Shown here: positions 54,841 through 63,233 of the stretch, piece after piece
How the letters are laid out: the number at the start of each line of letters is the position of its first letter
Position numbering within the stretch: the first letter of the stretch is position 1
From: Streptomyces sp. CB02009
Lineage (GTDB): Bacteria; Actinomycetota; Actinomycetes; Streptomycetales; Streptomycetaceae
Assembly (NCBI RefSeq): GCF_001905825.1
Contig: NZ_LIVV01000001.1
Location: 599,299-663,298 of the forward strand
Direction of reading: 5' to 3'
DNA length: 64,000 nucleotides
The notes under the pieces: model-generated
Database searches by the model: none
What the model was told of the DNA's origin: nothing
Seen by the model: only the letters and a program-made list of their open reading frames with translations
Translations under genes and position numbers: made by a program

Positions 54841-55824
54841 CTAACGGCTCCGGAACACCGGCCGCGCCCACGCGGGCGGGTCGCGCGGCGGGGTCAGCGG
54901 GTCCCGGCCCTTCGTCACGACCGGCCCGCCACCGCCCGTCGTCAGCGCCGCCCGCAGCTCGGCCACGAACTCCAGGCACGTCCCGTACCGCTCCTCCGGT
55001 GTCTTCGACAGCGCCTTCGCGAACACCGCGTCCGCCGACTCCGGCAGCCCGGGCCGGACCTCGGACAGCGGGGGTGGCGGGTCGTACTGCTGCGCCCACA
55101 GCACCGCCCAGTCGGTGTCACGGCGGAACGGTGGCGCTCCCACCAGCGTCTCGAACACCACACACGCCAGGCTGTAGACGTCGCACCGGCCGTCCACCGG
55201 CTTTCCCGAGATCTGCTCGGGGGCCACGTAGTCCAGCGTGCCGACGAACTCGCCCACCGTGGTGAACCCCGTCAGCGACAGCGACTTCTTCGTCAGGCCG
55301 AAGTCCGTGAGGTACACGTGCTCCGGATGGTCCCGGTCCGTGCCCTCAGCGACCAGAATGTTGCCGGGCTTCACATCCCGGTGGACCAGGTCGTGCGCGT
55401 GCGCCGCGTCCAGGGCCGACGCCACCTGTACGGCGATCCGCCCCGCCTTCCCCGGCGGCAGCGGACCCTCGCGGTCCAGTAGGGCCACCAGGTCCTGCCC
55501 CGCCACGTACCGCATGGCGATGTACAGCACGCCCTCCGTCTCGCCCGCTTCGAAGACCGGCACGATGTGGGGGTGGTCGATCGAGGCGGCGACCCGCGAC
55601 TCGTGTGCGAAGCGCCGGCGGAAGGTGTCGTTGCGGGCCAGCTCGGGGGCGAGCAGCTTCAGTGCCACGGTCCGGTCGAGCCGCAGATCGCGGGCCCGGT
55701 ACACGACCGCCATTCCGCCGCGGCCGATCTCGCTCTCCACCCGGTAGCCCGCGATCTCCTTGCCGAGGAGCCCGGAGGGACGGCCCGCCGGCAGCTCCGG
55801 TTCGTCGCGCGGCGCGTCGGCCAT
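54841..55824 (-). CDS. Soluble serine/threonine protein kinase
   Basis: Encodes 327 residues. A PknB-type catalytic domain: glycine loop IGRGGMAVVY (33-42), ATP lysine K56, catalytic VHRDVKPGN (H148, D150), DFG 174-176 and APE 201-203. The Arg before the catalytic Asp predicts control by activation-loop phosphorylation (T185, T188, T189 nearby). No membrane segment or PASTA domains. Last gene of the FHA-ABC operon; ATG overlaps the preceding stop by one base. Confidence 0.92.
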   Translation of the reverse strand: MADAPRDEPELPAGRPSGLLGKEIAGYRVESEIGRGGMAVVYRARDLRLDRTVALKLLAPELARNDTFRRRFAHESRVAASIDHPHIVPVFEAGETEGVLYIAMRYVAGQDLVALLDREGPLPPGKAGRIAVQVASALDAAHAHDLVHRDVKPGNILVAEGTDRDHPEHVYLTDFGLTKKSLSLTGFTTVGEFVGTLDYVAPEQISGKPVDGRCDVYSLACVVFETLVGAPPFRRDTDWAVLWAQQYDPPPPLSEVRPGLPESADAVFAKALSKTPEERYGTCLEFVAELRAALTTGGGGPVVTKGRDPLTPPRDPPAWARPVFRSR

Positions 55825-56624
55825 CACTCCTCACCGGCCGTTCGGGGCGGCGGCCGCTCCACGACCTGGGTGGGCGGCGGTGCCGCGGCGGGGTCCGCCT
55901 GCGGCTGCGGCACGGCCTGGGTCGGCGGCGGTCCGGTGGCCGGGGGCGCGTCGGCGGCCGGCGGGTCGCCCCGCAGCACCACCTGGGTCGGCTCGTGGTC
56001 GAGGGGCGCGGCGGCGGCCCGATCATGGCCGTCGGCTCCGTCGGCTCCGTCGGCTCCGTCGGCCTCCGCGTCCTGGTCGCGCTTGCCCGCGCCGGCGGCG
56101 GGGGAGACCGGGGAGGTGACCGAGGGCGCCGACGACGCCGCGTACGTACTCAGCCCCACGCCGTCGCAGTACACCCACCGCTCGTGCTCCGCGTCGTACA
56201 GCCACACCGACTCGCCGTCGACGACCATGCCCACCCGCAGCCCGCGCGTCCGCAGCCGGAAGTTCTCGCCGTCGAGGCGCCCCGCCCCCAGCTCCTCCGC
56301 CGCCCGCCGGTAGCGGCCGAGCGCGTCCTCGGCGCGGGCGATCAGCGGGCGGGGATCGGCGGTCCTGGTGAGCTGCTGCCCCGCCGCCGGCGGATCGTCC
56401 GGGACGGTGACGAGCAGCCGCGCGTCGACCCAGGCCGTCCAGCCGTTGGAGCAGAGGATCCGCCCCCAGTCACCGGCCCGCTCCTCCAGCCGTACCGGCA
56501 GGAACGCGTCGAGCGGCGCCGTGGGCAGCCCCGGATCCGGCCCCTCCCAGGCGTCGAGACCGTCGCGCGGTACGACATGGGTGGGCCGGAAGTCCGGCAC
56601 GTACTCGGGTACGGGGACGCTCAC
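55824..56624 (-). CDS. Protein with repeated PTQVV-type motifs, operon partner of kinase and FHA transporter
   Basis: Encodes 266 residues. No recognised domain, but a globular SH3-like region (about 30-75, WGRILCSNGWTAWVDARLLV) and a helical and beta region to about 160 precede a low-complexity tail. Four PT(Q/H)(V/A)V motifs occur: T15, T213, T235 and T252. Proline-flanked threonines of this kind are plausible kinase targets, and FHA domains bind phosphothreonine. A (GTCGGCTCC) repeat at 56031-56057 encodes GADGADGADG. Lies 4 bases after the FHA-ABC gene. Confidence 0.65.
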   Translation of the reverse strand: MSVPVPEYVPDFRPTHVVPRDGLDAWEGPDPGLPTAPLDAFLPVRLEERAGDWGRILCSNGWTAWVDARLLVTVPDDPPAAGQQLTRTADPRPLIARAEDALGRYRRAAEELGAGRLDGENFRLRTRGLRVGMVVDGESVWLYDAEHERWVYCDGVGLSTYAASSAPSVTSPVSPAAGAGKRDQDAEADGADGADGADGHDRAAAAPLDHEPTQVVLRGDPPAADAPPATGPPPTQAVPQPQADPAAAPPPTQVVERPPPRTAGEE

Positions 56625-56628
56625 GGGC

Positions 56629-59166
56629 CTACCTCCGCATGACGACCGGCTCGTGGCGGCGCAGCAGCCGCGCCACGACCAGGCCGATGACGAGACAGAG
56701 CACCACCATCATGCCCATGTCGAAGAGCCAGGCCGCCGCCGTGTGGTCCATCAGCGGATCCGCCGTCTTGTCGCTCGGCGAGACCGCTCCGATGTCCACC
56801 GTGGCGCCCATCGCCGCGAACGCCCACCGCGACGGCACCAGCCAGGCCAGCTGCTCGAGGACGGGCGTCCCCCGTACGGTCAGGAGCGCCCCGCAGAACA
56901 CCACCTGCACGATCGCGAGGAGGACGAGCAGCGGCATCGTCACCTCCTCCTTGCGGACCAGGGCGGAGACGAGCAGACCGAGCATCATCGCCGTGAACGA
57001 GAGCAGCGCGACGGCGAGGGTGATCTCCACGAGCGGTGGCATGAGGACACCCTTGCCGCCGGGCACGTTCAGCGGGACCCCGATCAGGGCCACCAAGGTC
57101 AGGACGACCGCCTGGACGACCGTGATCGTGCCGAGCACGACCACCTTCGAGGCCAGGTACGCCGAGCGGGACAGGCCGACGGCTCTCTCGCGCCGGTAGA
57201 TCGTGCGTTCCTTGACGAGTTCGCGGACGGCGTTCGCCGCGCCGGTGAGGACACCGCCCACACAGAGGATGAGCAGGACGTTCAGCGTCGACTCCTGGTT
57301 GAAGCCGCCCTCGGACAGTGCCCTGGCCATCGCCCCCATCACGAACGGCAACGCGATCATGATGGCGAGGAAGGTGCGGTCGGCGGAGAGCGCCGCGGTG
57401 TACCGGCGCACGAGCGTCCGCAGCTGGGAGCCCCAGCTCTGCGCCTTCGGCGGCGGAGCCGGTTCCCGCTCCACCGGGGCGGCCCCCGGAACGGGGACGT
57501 TCGGGCGGGCCGTCGCCTCGTCGACGTAGCGGCGCTGGAAGCGGGAGGACCGGTACAGGCCGGCCCAGTCGCGGTCCCGGTCGTTCTCGAACGCCTCGAA
57601 GGCCTCCGGCCACTCGTCGAAACCGAAGAAGCCGAGGGAGTCCGCGGGCGGCCCGTAGTAGGCGACCCGGCCGCCCGGCGCCAGGACGAGCAGCCGGTCG
57701 CACACATCCAGGCTGAGCACGCTGTGCGTGACGACGACGACCGTCCTGCCGTCGTCCGCGAGCCCGCGCAGCATGTGCATCACGGACCGGTCCATGCCCG
57801 GGTCGAGACCGGACGTCGGCTCGTCGAGGAAGAGCAGAGACGGCTTGGTGAGCAGTTCGAGCGCGACGCTCACCCGCTTGCGCTGGCCGCCGGAGAGGCT
57901 GTGGATCGGCTGCTGCGCGCGCTCCACGAGCCCCAGCTCCTGGATGACCTCGTCCACCCGCGCCCGCCGCTCGTCCGGATCGGTGTCCTCGGGGAAGCGC
58001 AGCTCGGCGGCGTAGCCGAGGGCCCGGCGCACGCTCAGCTGGAGGTGCAGGATGTCGTCCTGCGGGACGAGACCGATGCGCTGCCGCAGCTCGGCGTAGT
58101 CCCGGTACAGGTCGCGGCCGTCGTAGAGCACCGTGCCCCGGTCGGCGGGGCGCTGACCGGTGAGCGCGCCGAGGAGGGTCGACTTGCCAGCGCCGGACGG
58201 CCCGACGACCCCGAGCAGGCACCTCTCGCCCACGGGGAACGACACCTCGTCGAGGAGGGTCTTGCGCCCGTGGTCGACGGTGACGGCGAGCGACTGGACG
58301 TCGAGGGAGACCTCACCGGTGTCGGTGAACTCGACGAGCTGGCCGCCGATGAGGCAGAACGCGCAGTGGCCGACGCCGACGATGTCGTCCGGCGTCACGC
58401 GGGCGTCGGCGACGGGGGCGCCGTTGAGGTAGGTGCCGTTGTGGCTGCCCAGGTCATGGATCCAGTAGGTGCCGTCGGGGTGGGCGCGCAGCTCGGCGTG
58501 GTGCCGGGAGACGACCAGGTCGGGGACGACGACGTCGTTGTCCGGGGAACGGCCGATCCGGATGCTGTGCGCGGGCAGCGGCCGCACGGACGTCGGCTGC
58601 CGGAAGGTGCCGGTGGCGGCGGGGTGCGAGACGGCGGAGGGCCGGGGCGGGGGCGTGTTCCGCGGGGTGGCGGGGTCGGAGGGCACGGCGGAGTACGGCG
58701 CGGGGGCGGGCTCCGCCTCCGGCCGCACCGGCGGACGAGTCTCCGGCTGTGCTTCCGGCTGTACGGGTGGCTGTGCCTCCGGCTCCGCTGCGGGCCGCAT
58801 CGGTGGCTGGGCCGACGGCATCGCCTCCGGGGCGGCCGGGGCCGCACCCGACGACAGCACCGCGCGCGGTCCGTCCTCCGGATGGCCGAACCGCACGACC
58901 GTCCCGGGACCCACCTCCCGTGGCCCGTCCACCCGCAGACCGTCCGTGAAGGTGCCGTTCGTACTGCTCTCGTCCGCCAGCGTCCAGTGGCCGGCGGGCG
59001 CGCTCAGCACCGCGTGGTGCCAGGACGCGCGCGCGTCCGCGAGCACGATGTCACTGGTGGGGTCACGCCCGATGCGATAGACACGGCCCGGAATCATCCG
59101 GGTCGCGTCCCCGTCGATCTCGAGGACCAGATCGGGCGCCGCGGGCACGACGGGCCGCTCTCCCAT
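56629..59166 (-). CDS. FHA-domain ABC transporter (Rv1747-like)
   Basis: Encodes 845 residues. Two FHA domains (about 15-105 with YRIGRDPTSDIVL; about 205-275 with RIGRSPDNDVVVPDLVVSRH and LGSHNGTYLNG) are joined by a Pro/Thr linker. Then an ABC ATPase: Walker A VVGPSGAGKSTLLGAL, signature LSGGQRKRVSVAL, Walker B LLFLDEPTSGLDPG. An ABC2-type membrane domain with six segments completes it. The order matches mycobacterial Rv1747, phosphorylated by PknF and implicated in lipid export. A kinase gene follows. Confidence 0.92.
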   Translation of the reverse strand: MGERPVVPAAPDLVLEIDGDATRMIPGRVYRIGRDPTSDIVLADARASWHHAVLSAPAGHWTLADESSTNGTFTDGLRVDGPREVGPGTVVRFGHPEDGPRAVLSSGAAPAAPEAMPSAQPPMRPAAEPEAQPPVQPEAQPETRPPVRPEAEPAPAPYSAVPSDPATPRNTPPPRPSAVSHPAATGTFRQPTSVRPLPAHSIRIGRSPDNDVVVPDLVVSRHHAELRAHPDGTYWIHDLGSHNGTYLNGAPVADARVTPDDIVGVGHCAFCLIGGQLVEFTDTGEVSLDVQSLAVTVDHGRKTLLDEVSFPVGERCLLGVVGPSGAGKSTLLGALTGQRPADRGTVLYDGRDLYRDYAELRQRIGLVPQDDILHLQLSVRRALGYAAELRFPEDTDPDERRARVDEVIQELGLVERAQQPIHSLSGGQRKRVSVALELLTKPSLLFLDEPTSGLDPGMDRSVMHMLRGLADDGRTVVVVTHSVLSLDVCDRLLVLAPGGRVAYYGPPADSLGFFGFDEWPEAFEAFENDRDRDWAGLYRSSRFQRRYVDEATARPNVPVPGAAPVEREPAPPPKAQSWGSQLRTLVRRYTAALSADRTFLAIMIALPFVMGAMARALSEGGFNQESTLNVLLILCVGGVLTGAANAVRELVKERTIYRRERAVGLSRSAYLASKVVVLGTITVVQAVVLTLVALIGVPLNVPGGKGVLMPPLVEITLAVALLSFTAMMLGLLVSALVRKEEVTMPLLVLLAIVQVVFCGALLTVRGTPVLEQLAWLVPSRWAFAAMGATVDIGAVSPSDKTADPLMDHTAAAWLFDMGMMVVLCLVIGLVVARLLRRHEPVVMRR

Positions 59167-59269
59167 GCGTGAATTTTATCCGCCGGTGGTCATCCCTGCC
59201 CGGGATGAGACCGCCGGTAGGGTGGTCGTCCGCCGCGGGAAGCGGCCCAGGACGAAGGAGGAGGCACCC

Positions 59270-59938
59270 GTGCCGAAAGGTGTCACCAGGCGGCGGCCCC
59301 GTACCCGCGCGGCGCTGCTGAAGGCCGCCCTGGAGACCTTCGCGGAGCACGGCTTCCACGCGACGACCATCGAGCAGATCTGCGAGCGCGCCGGATACAC
59401 GCGGGGCGCGTACTACTCGAACTTCGCCAGCAAGGAAGAGCTCTTCCTCGCCCTCTTCGACGAGCACAGCGACCGGACCGTGCGACGGCTCGCCGAGTCG
59501 ATCGACGCGCTCACCGCGGAGGAGTACACCCTGACCCGGCTCGCGGAACTCGCCGCCCGGGTCGAACCGGACGAGCGGGACTGGTACCTCGTCACCACCG
59601 AGTTCACCCTGCACGCCATCCGCGACCCGCAGGCCGCCTGGGTGCTCGCGCGCCACGACGCGCGACTGCGGACCGAGATCGCCCGCGGGCTCACCCTCGT
59701 CCTGCGCCGTGCCGGGCGCGAACTGACCGTGGACGCCGACCGGTTCGCACGCCTCCTCATCGCCCTGCGCGAGGGCGGACTCGCGCAGAGCTACGTGGAG
59801 CCGGCGGAGCTGCCGCCGGGCAGCCTGGAGCGCCAGTTCCTCGCCCCGCTCCTGGAGGCGTCGACGCGGGAGATTCCCGGCGCCGGTGCCGAGGGCGAGG
59901 GTCAGTCGAAGAGGTCCGGGTCGGATGCCGTGATCTGA
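59270..59938 (+). CDS. TetR-family regulator
   Basis: Encodes 222 residues. The HTH (about 9-57: ALLKAALETFAEHGFHATTI, EQICERAGYTRGAYYSNFAS) is followed by an all-helical ligand domain. GTG 59270 follows AAGGAGGAGG by 5 bases. It is convergent with, and overlaps by 37 bases, the class II aldolase gene. A palindrome in that gene's promoter is a likely target. Confidence 0.88.
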   Translation: MPKGVTRRRPRTRAALLKAALETFAEHGFHATTIEQICERAGYTRGAYYSNFASKEELFLALFDEHSDRTVRRLAESIDALTAEEYTLTRLAELAARVEPDERDWYLVTTEFTLHAIRDPQAAWVLARHDARLRTEIARGLTLVLRRAGRELTVDADRFARLLIALREGGLAQSYVEPAELPPGSLERQFLAPLLEASTREIPGAGAEGEGQSKRSGSDAVI

Positions 59939-60708
59939 TCCCACAGCGGGCGCGCCTGGAACCAGCCGGCCAGATGCCCGCCGATCTGCCCGCGCGTGAG
60001 CAGGGCCGTCTCCCGGTCGATGTGCTGCGGGGTGCCCGCCGCCATCGCGAGGAGCTGCGCCTGGCAGGACCGCTCCATGGTGACGAACCACCACACGGCC
60101 TCGGCCACGGACTGACCGACGGTCAGCAGCCCGTGGTTCTTGAGGATGACCGCCTTGTGGTCGCCGAGCGCCTTGGCGACCCGCTCGCCCTCCTCGGTCT
60201 CGTTGACGACGCCCCGGTAGTCGTCGTAGATCCCGTGGTCCTCGAAGAAGGCGCAGGCGTCCTGGGTGATCGGGTCGAGCGGGATGCCCAGGCTGGAGAA
60301 GGCCTTGCCGTACAGGGAGTGCGAGTGCGCGGCGGCGATCGCGTCGGGCCGGGCGGCGTGGACCCGCGAGTGGATGACGAACGCGGCCCGGTTCACGGGC
60401 CTGCGCCCCTCCAGCACGGTCCCCTCGTGGTCCACCAGGATCAGGTCGGAGGCCTTGATCTGACCGAAGCTCATGCCGAAGGGGTTGACCCAGAAGGCGT
60501 TCGGGTCGCCGGGGTCGCGGACGGTGATGTGCCCGGCGACCCCCTCGGAGAAGCCGAACCTCCCGAAGATGCGGAAACCGGCGGCGAGTTGCTCCTTGCG
60601 GTACCAGCGCTCCTCCTCGACGGAGTCGAAGACGGGCGGCAGCGGAAGGACGACCCCTTCGGGCAACGGCCCGACGGCGGCGGCGAGCGCGGGCGGCACG
60701 GTGCTCAT
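59902..60708 (-). CDS. Class II aldolase/adducin-family protein
   Basis: Encodes 268 residues. Metal-binding histidines appear in AAAHSHSLYGKAFSSLG and KNHGLLTVG, with the family's opening YRKEQLAAGFRIFGRFGFSE, VAGHITVRDPGDPNAFWVNP. The family includes fuculose aldolases and decarboxylating enzymes; the reaction here is unknown. ATG 60708 lies about 40 bases after the predicted promoter. Confidence 0.85.
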   Translation of the reverse strand: MSTVPPALAAAVGPLPEGVVLPLPPVFDSVEEERWYRKEQLAAGFRIFGRFGFSEGVAGHITVRDPGDPNAFWVNPFGMSFGQIKASDLILVDHEGTVLEGRRPVNRAAFVIHSRVHAARPDAIAAAHSHSLYGKAFSSLGIPLDPITQDACAFFEDHGIYDDYRGVVNETEEGERVAKALGDHKAVILKNHGLLTVGQSVAEAVWWFVTMERSCQAQLLAMAAGTPQHIDRETALLTRGQIGGHLAGWFQARPLWDQITASDPDLFD

Positions 60709-60747
60709 GACGGCTCCTCGGAGAGCGGGTGAGGCAGGGCGCGCCAA

Positions 60748-60776
60748 AAGATACAGAGGTGTATCCGATACGACAA
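60748..60776 (-). promoter_or_regulatory. Predicted promoter of the class II aldolase gene
   Basis: Minus strand: -35 TTGTCG (60771-60776), -10 TATCTT (60748-60753), 17-base spacing. Confidence 0.6.
60750..60765. promoter_or_regulatory. Candidate TetR operator over the aldolase promoter
   Basis: GATACA, GAGG, TGTATC: a perfect inverted repeat overlapping the -10 element and spacer, suited to repression. A further CGATAC lies at 60766-60771. Confidence 0.65.
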
Positions 60777-60864
60777 CGGATCAGCCATGGCGAGGAGCAG
60801 GCACGCGGAGGGCCGAGGGTTGCGGCCCGGGGTTTTCGATCGCTACGGTCGACCTGCTCAGAAA

Positions 60865-60924
60865 GCGCTTACCGAAGTGCTTACCGAAGTGCTTACCCAA
60901 GCGCTCTCCGAAGCTCTCTCCGCC
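60865..60924. repeat. Five 12-bp tandem repeats before the ThuA-like gene
   Basis: GCGCTTACCGAA, GTGCTTACCGAA, GTGCTTACCCAA, GCGCTCTCCGAA, GCTCTCTCCGCC in direct succession. The array begins inside AGAAAGCGCTTACC, whose AAGCGCTT (60863-60870) is palindromic and resembles LacI-family operators. Lies 29 bases upstream of the GTG at 60953. Confidence 0.9.
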
Positions 60925-60952
60925 ACCCCGTCCCCGTCCCCTGGAGCCCCAC

Positions 60953-61618
60953 GTGCCCACCCCGGACGTCCTGATCTACACCCGCACGACGGGCTACCGC
61001 CACGACTCGATCCCCGACGGGGCCGCCGCGCTCACGGAGCTGGCTCACGAGCTCGGGTGGAAGGCCGAGGCGACCGAGGACCCGGACGCGTTCACGCCCG
61101 GGCGTCTGGCCCGGTGCGCCGTCGTCGTCCTGCTGTCCACGACCGGGAACGTCCTGAGCCCGGAGGGACGCGTCGCCCTGGAGGCGTACCTCAGGGGCGG
61201 CGGCGCCCTCCTCGCCGTCCACGCGGCGGCCAACGCCGAGCCCGACTGGCCCTTCTACGGCGAGCTCCTCGGCACCCGCTTCGACGGCCACCCCGAGATA
61301 CAGCCGGGCATCGTCCTCGTCGACGACCGCGAGCACCCCGCGACGGCGCAACTGCCGGCCCGCTGGGACTGGACCGACGAGTGGTACAACTTCACGTCCG
61401 ACCCGCGGGACGCGGGGTCCGGGGTGCGGGTCCTCGCGCGGGCCGACGAGGCCTCGTACCGGGGCGGCACCCACGGTGACGACCACCCGCTGGTCTGGTG
61501 CCGGGAGATCGACGGCGGGCGGGTGTTCTTCACCGCGCTCGGTCACGCCCCGGAGACGTACCGCGACCCCGTCTTCCGCGCCCACCTCGCGGGAGCCCTG
61601 AACTGGCTCACCGCCTGA
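60953..61618 (+). CDS. ThuA-like domain protein
   Basis: Encodes 221 residues: DVLIYTRTTGYRHDSIPDGA, LLSTTGNVLSPEGRVALEAY, GGGALLAVHAAANAEPDWPF, VFFTALGHAPETYRDPVFRA. A glutamine-amidotransferase-like fold linked in other organisms to trehalose and sugar use; catalytic role not established. GTG 60953 follows TGGAG. Confidence 0.85.
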   Translation: MPTPDVLIYTRTTGYRHDSIPDGAAALTELAHELGWKAEATEDPDAFTPGRLARCAVVVLLSTTGNVLSPEGRVALEAYLRGGGALLAVHAAANAEPDWPFYGELLGTRFDGHPEIQPGIVLVDDREHPATAQLPARWDWTDEWYNFTSDPRDAGSGVRVLARADEASYRGGTHGDDHPLVWCREIDGGRVFFTALGHAPETYRDPVFRAHLAGALNWLTA

Positions 61619-61636
61619 GAATCGCCGTCGGCCGTG

Positions 61637-61676
61637 TTTCCCGAGGTTTCCCGAGCTTTCCCCAGGTTTCCCGAGG
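61637..61676. repeat. Four 10-bp tandem repeats between ThuA-like and gabD genes
   Basis: TTTCCCGAGG, TTTCCCGAGC, TTTCCCCAGG, TTTCCCGAGG, intergenic, starting 19 bases after the ThuA-like stop. Confidence 0.9.
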
Positions 61677-61778
61677 TCGCCGCCCCTTTCGGGTCACCCC
61701 ACCGCGCCGCCCCTGTTGCGCCGAGCCCCGCTTAGCGGAAGCGTGCAGACGGGGGCCGATGTCAGGAGGAGACCCGTC

Positions 61779-63176
61779 ATGGGCATCGCCACCGTGAACC
61801 CCGCGACCGGTGAGACGCTGCGCGTCTACGAGGCCCATGGGCCCGAGGAGGTCGAGCGGCGGATCGCCGCCGCTCACGATGCGTACCGCCAGTACCGCAC
61901 CACCTCCTTCGCCGAACGCGCCCGCCTGCTGCGCGTCGCCGCCGGTCTCCTCGACGAGGACACCGAGGACATCGCGCACACCATGACCGTCGAGATGGGC
62001 AAGCCCGTCGCCGCAGCCCGCGCGGAGGCCGCCAAGTGCGCCAAGGCGATGCGCTGGTACGCCCGCAACGCCGAGCAGCTGCTCGCCGACGAGCACCCGG
62101 CGGAGAGCGACGTCCAGGACTCCGGAGCCGACATCGCGCGCGTGCACTACCGGCCCCTCGGCCCCGTCCTCGCCGTCATGCCGTGGAACTTCCCGCTCTG
62201 GCAGGTGATCCGCTTCGCCGCGCCCGCGCTCATGGCGGGCAACACCGGACTCCTCAAGCACGCCTCCAACGTGCCGCAGACCGCGCTCTACCTCGGTGAC
62301 CTCTTCCGCCGCGCCGGATTCCCCGAGGGCTGCTTCCAGACCCTGCTCATCGGCTCCCGCGACGTCGAGCGCGTCCTGCGGGACCCCCGGGTCGTCGCCG
62401 CCACCCTCACCGGCAGCGAGCCCGCGGGCCGGGCCGTCGCCTCCGTCGCGGGCGACGAGGTCAAGAAGACCGTCCTGGAACTCGGCGGCAGCGACCCGTT
62501 CATCGTCATGCCCTCGGCCGACATCGTCGGGGCGGTGAAGACGGCCGTCACCGCCCGCGTGCAGAACAACGGGCAGTCCTGCATCGCCGCCAAGCGGTTC
62601 ATCGTCCACCAGGACGTGTACGACGACTTCTCCGAGCGCTTCACCGCCGCCATGAACGCCCTCACCGTCGGCGACCCCCTCGACGAGTCCACCGACGTCG
62701 GCCCCCTCGCCACCGAACAGGGCCGCACCGACCTGGAGGAGCTCGTCGACGACGCCGTACGGCGGGGCGCCACCGCCCTGTGCGGCGGACACCGGCCGGA
62801 GGAGCCGGCCCTCGCGAACGGCTGGTACTACCGCCCCACCGTCCTCACCGGCATCACCCCGGAGATGCGGATCCACCAGGAGGAGGCCTTCGGGCCGGTC
62901 GCCACGGTGTACGCGGTCCGTGACATCGAGGAGGCCGTGACCCTCGCCAACGACTCCCCGTTCGGCCTCAGTTCCAACGTCTGGACCCGCTCCGCCGAGG
63001 ACGTCGCCTTCTTCGTGCGCGACCTGGAGGCCGGCGGCGTGTTCGTCAACGGCATGACGGCCTCGCACCCCGCCCTCCCCTTCGGCGGGATCAAGCGCTC
63101 CGGTTACGGTCGTGAGCTCTCCGGCCACGGCATCCGCGAGTTCTGCAACGCGACGACGGTCTGGCAGCGCGCCTGA
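61779..63176 (+). CDS. gabD: Succinate-semialdehyde dehydrogenase, NADP type
   Basis: Encodes 465 residues of the aldehyde dehydrogenase superfamily. NFPLWQVIRFAAPALMAGNT, VLELGGSDPFIV with catalytic Glu, and VQNNGQSCIAAKRFIV with the catalytic Cys (about residue 267). The pattern matches the GabD1 type, which oxidises succinate semialdehyde to succinate. ATG 61779 follows AGGAGGAG. Confidence 0.88.
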   Translation: MGIATVNPATGETLRVYEAHGPEEVERRIAAAHDAYRQYRTTSFAERARLLRVAAGLLDEDTEDIAHTMTVEMGKPVAAARAEAAKCAKAMRWYARNAEQLLADEHPAESDVQDSGADIARVHYRPLGPVLAVMPWNFPLWQVIRFAAPALMAGNTGLLKHASNVPQTALYLGDLFRRAGFPEGCFQTLLIGSRDVERVLRDPRVVAATLTGSEPAGRAVASVAGDEVKKTVLELGGSDPFIVMPSADIVGAVKTAVTARVQNNGQSCIAAKRFIVHQDVYDDFSERFTAAMNALTVGDPLDESTDVGPLATEQGRTDLEELVDDAVRRGATALCGGHRPEEPALANGWYYRPTVLTGITPEMRIHQEEAFGPVATVYAVRDIEEAVTLANDSPFGLSSNVWTRSAEDVAFFVRDLEAGGVFVNGMTASHPALPFGGIKRSGYGRELSGHGIREFCNATTVWQRA

Positions 63177-63200
63177 CCGCCGGCGGGCCTGCCGCCCACC

Positions 63201-63233
63201 TCAGGCCCGGGTCCCCCCCTCAGGCCCGGGTCC
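63201..63233. repeat. Two-copy 19-bp-period repeat including a stop codon
   Basis: TCAGGCCCGGGTCC at 63201-63214 and 63220-63233. The second copy contains the stop of the PHP-domain gene (TGA, read leftward); the first lies just beyond. Confidence 0.85.

Noticed and set aside
60865..61676. CRISPR array from the 12-bp and 10-bp repeats
   Set aside because: Units are too short, directly abutting, without unique spacers and without cas genes.
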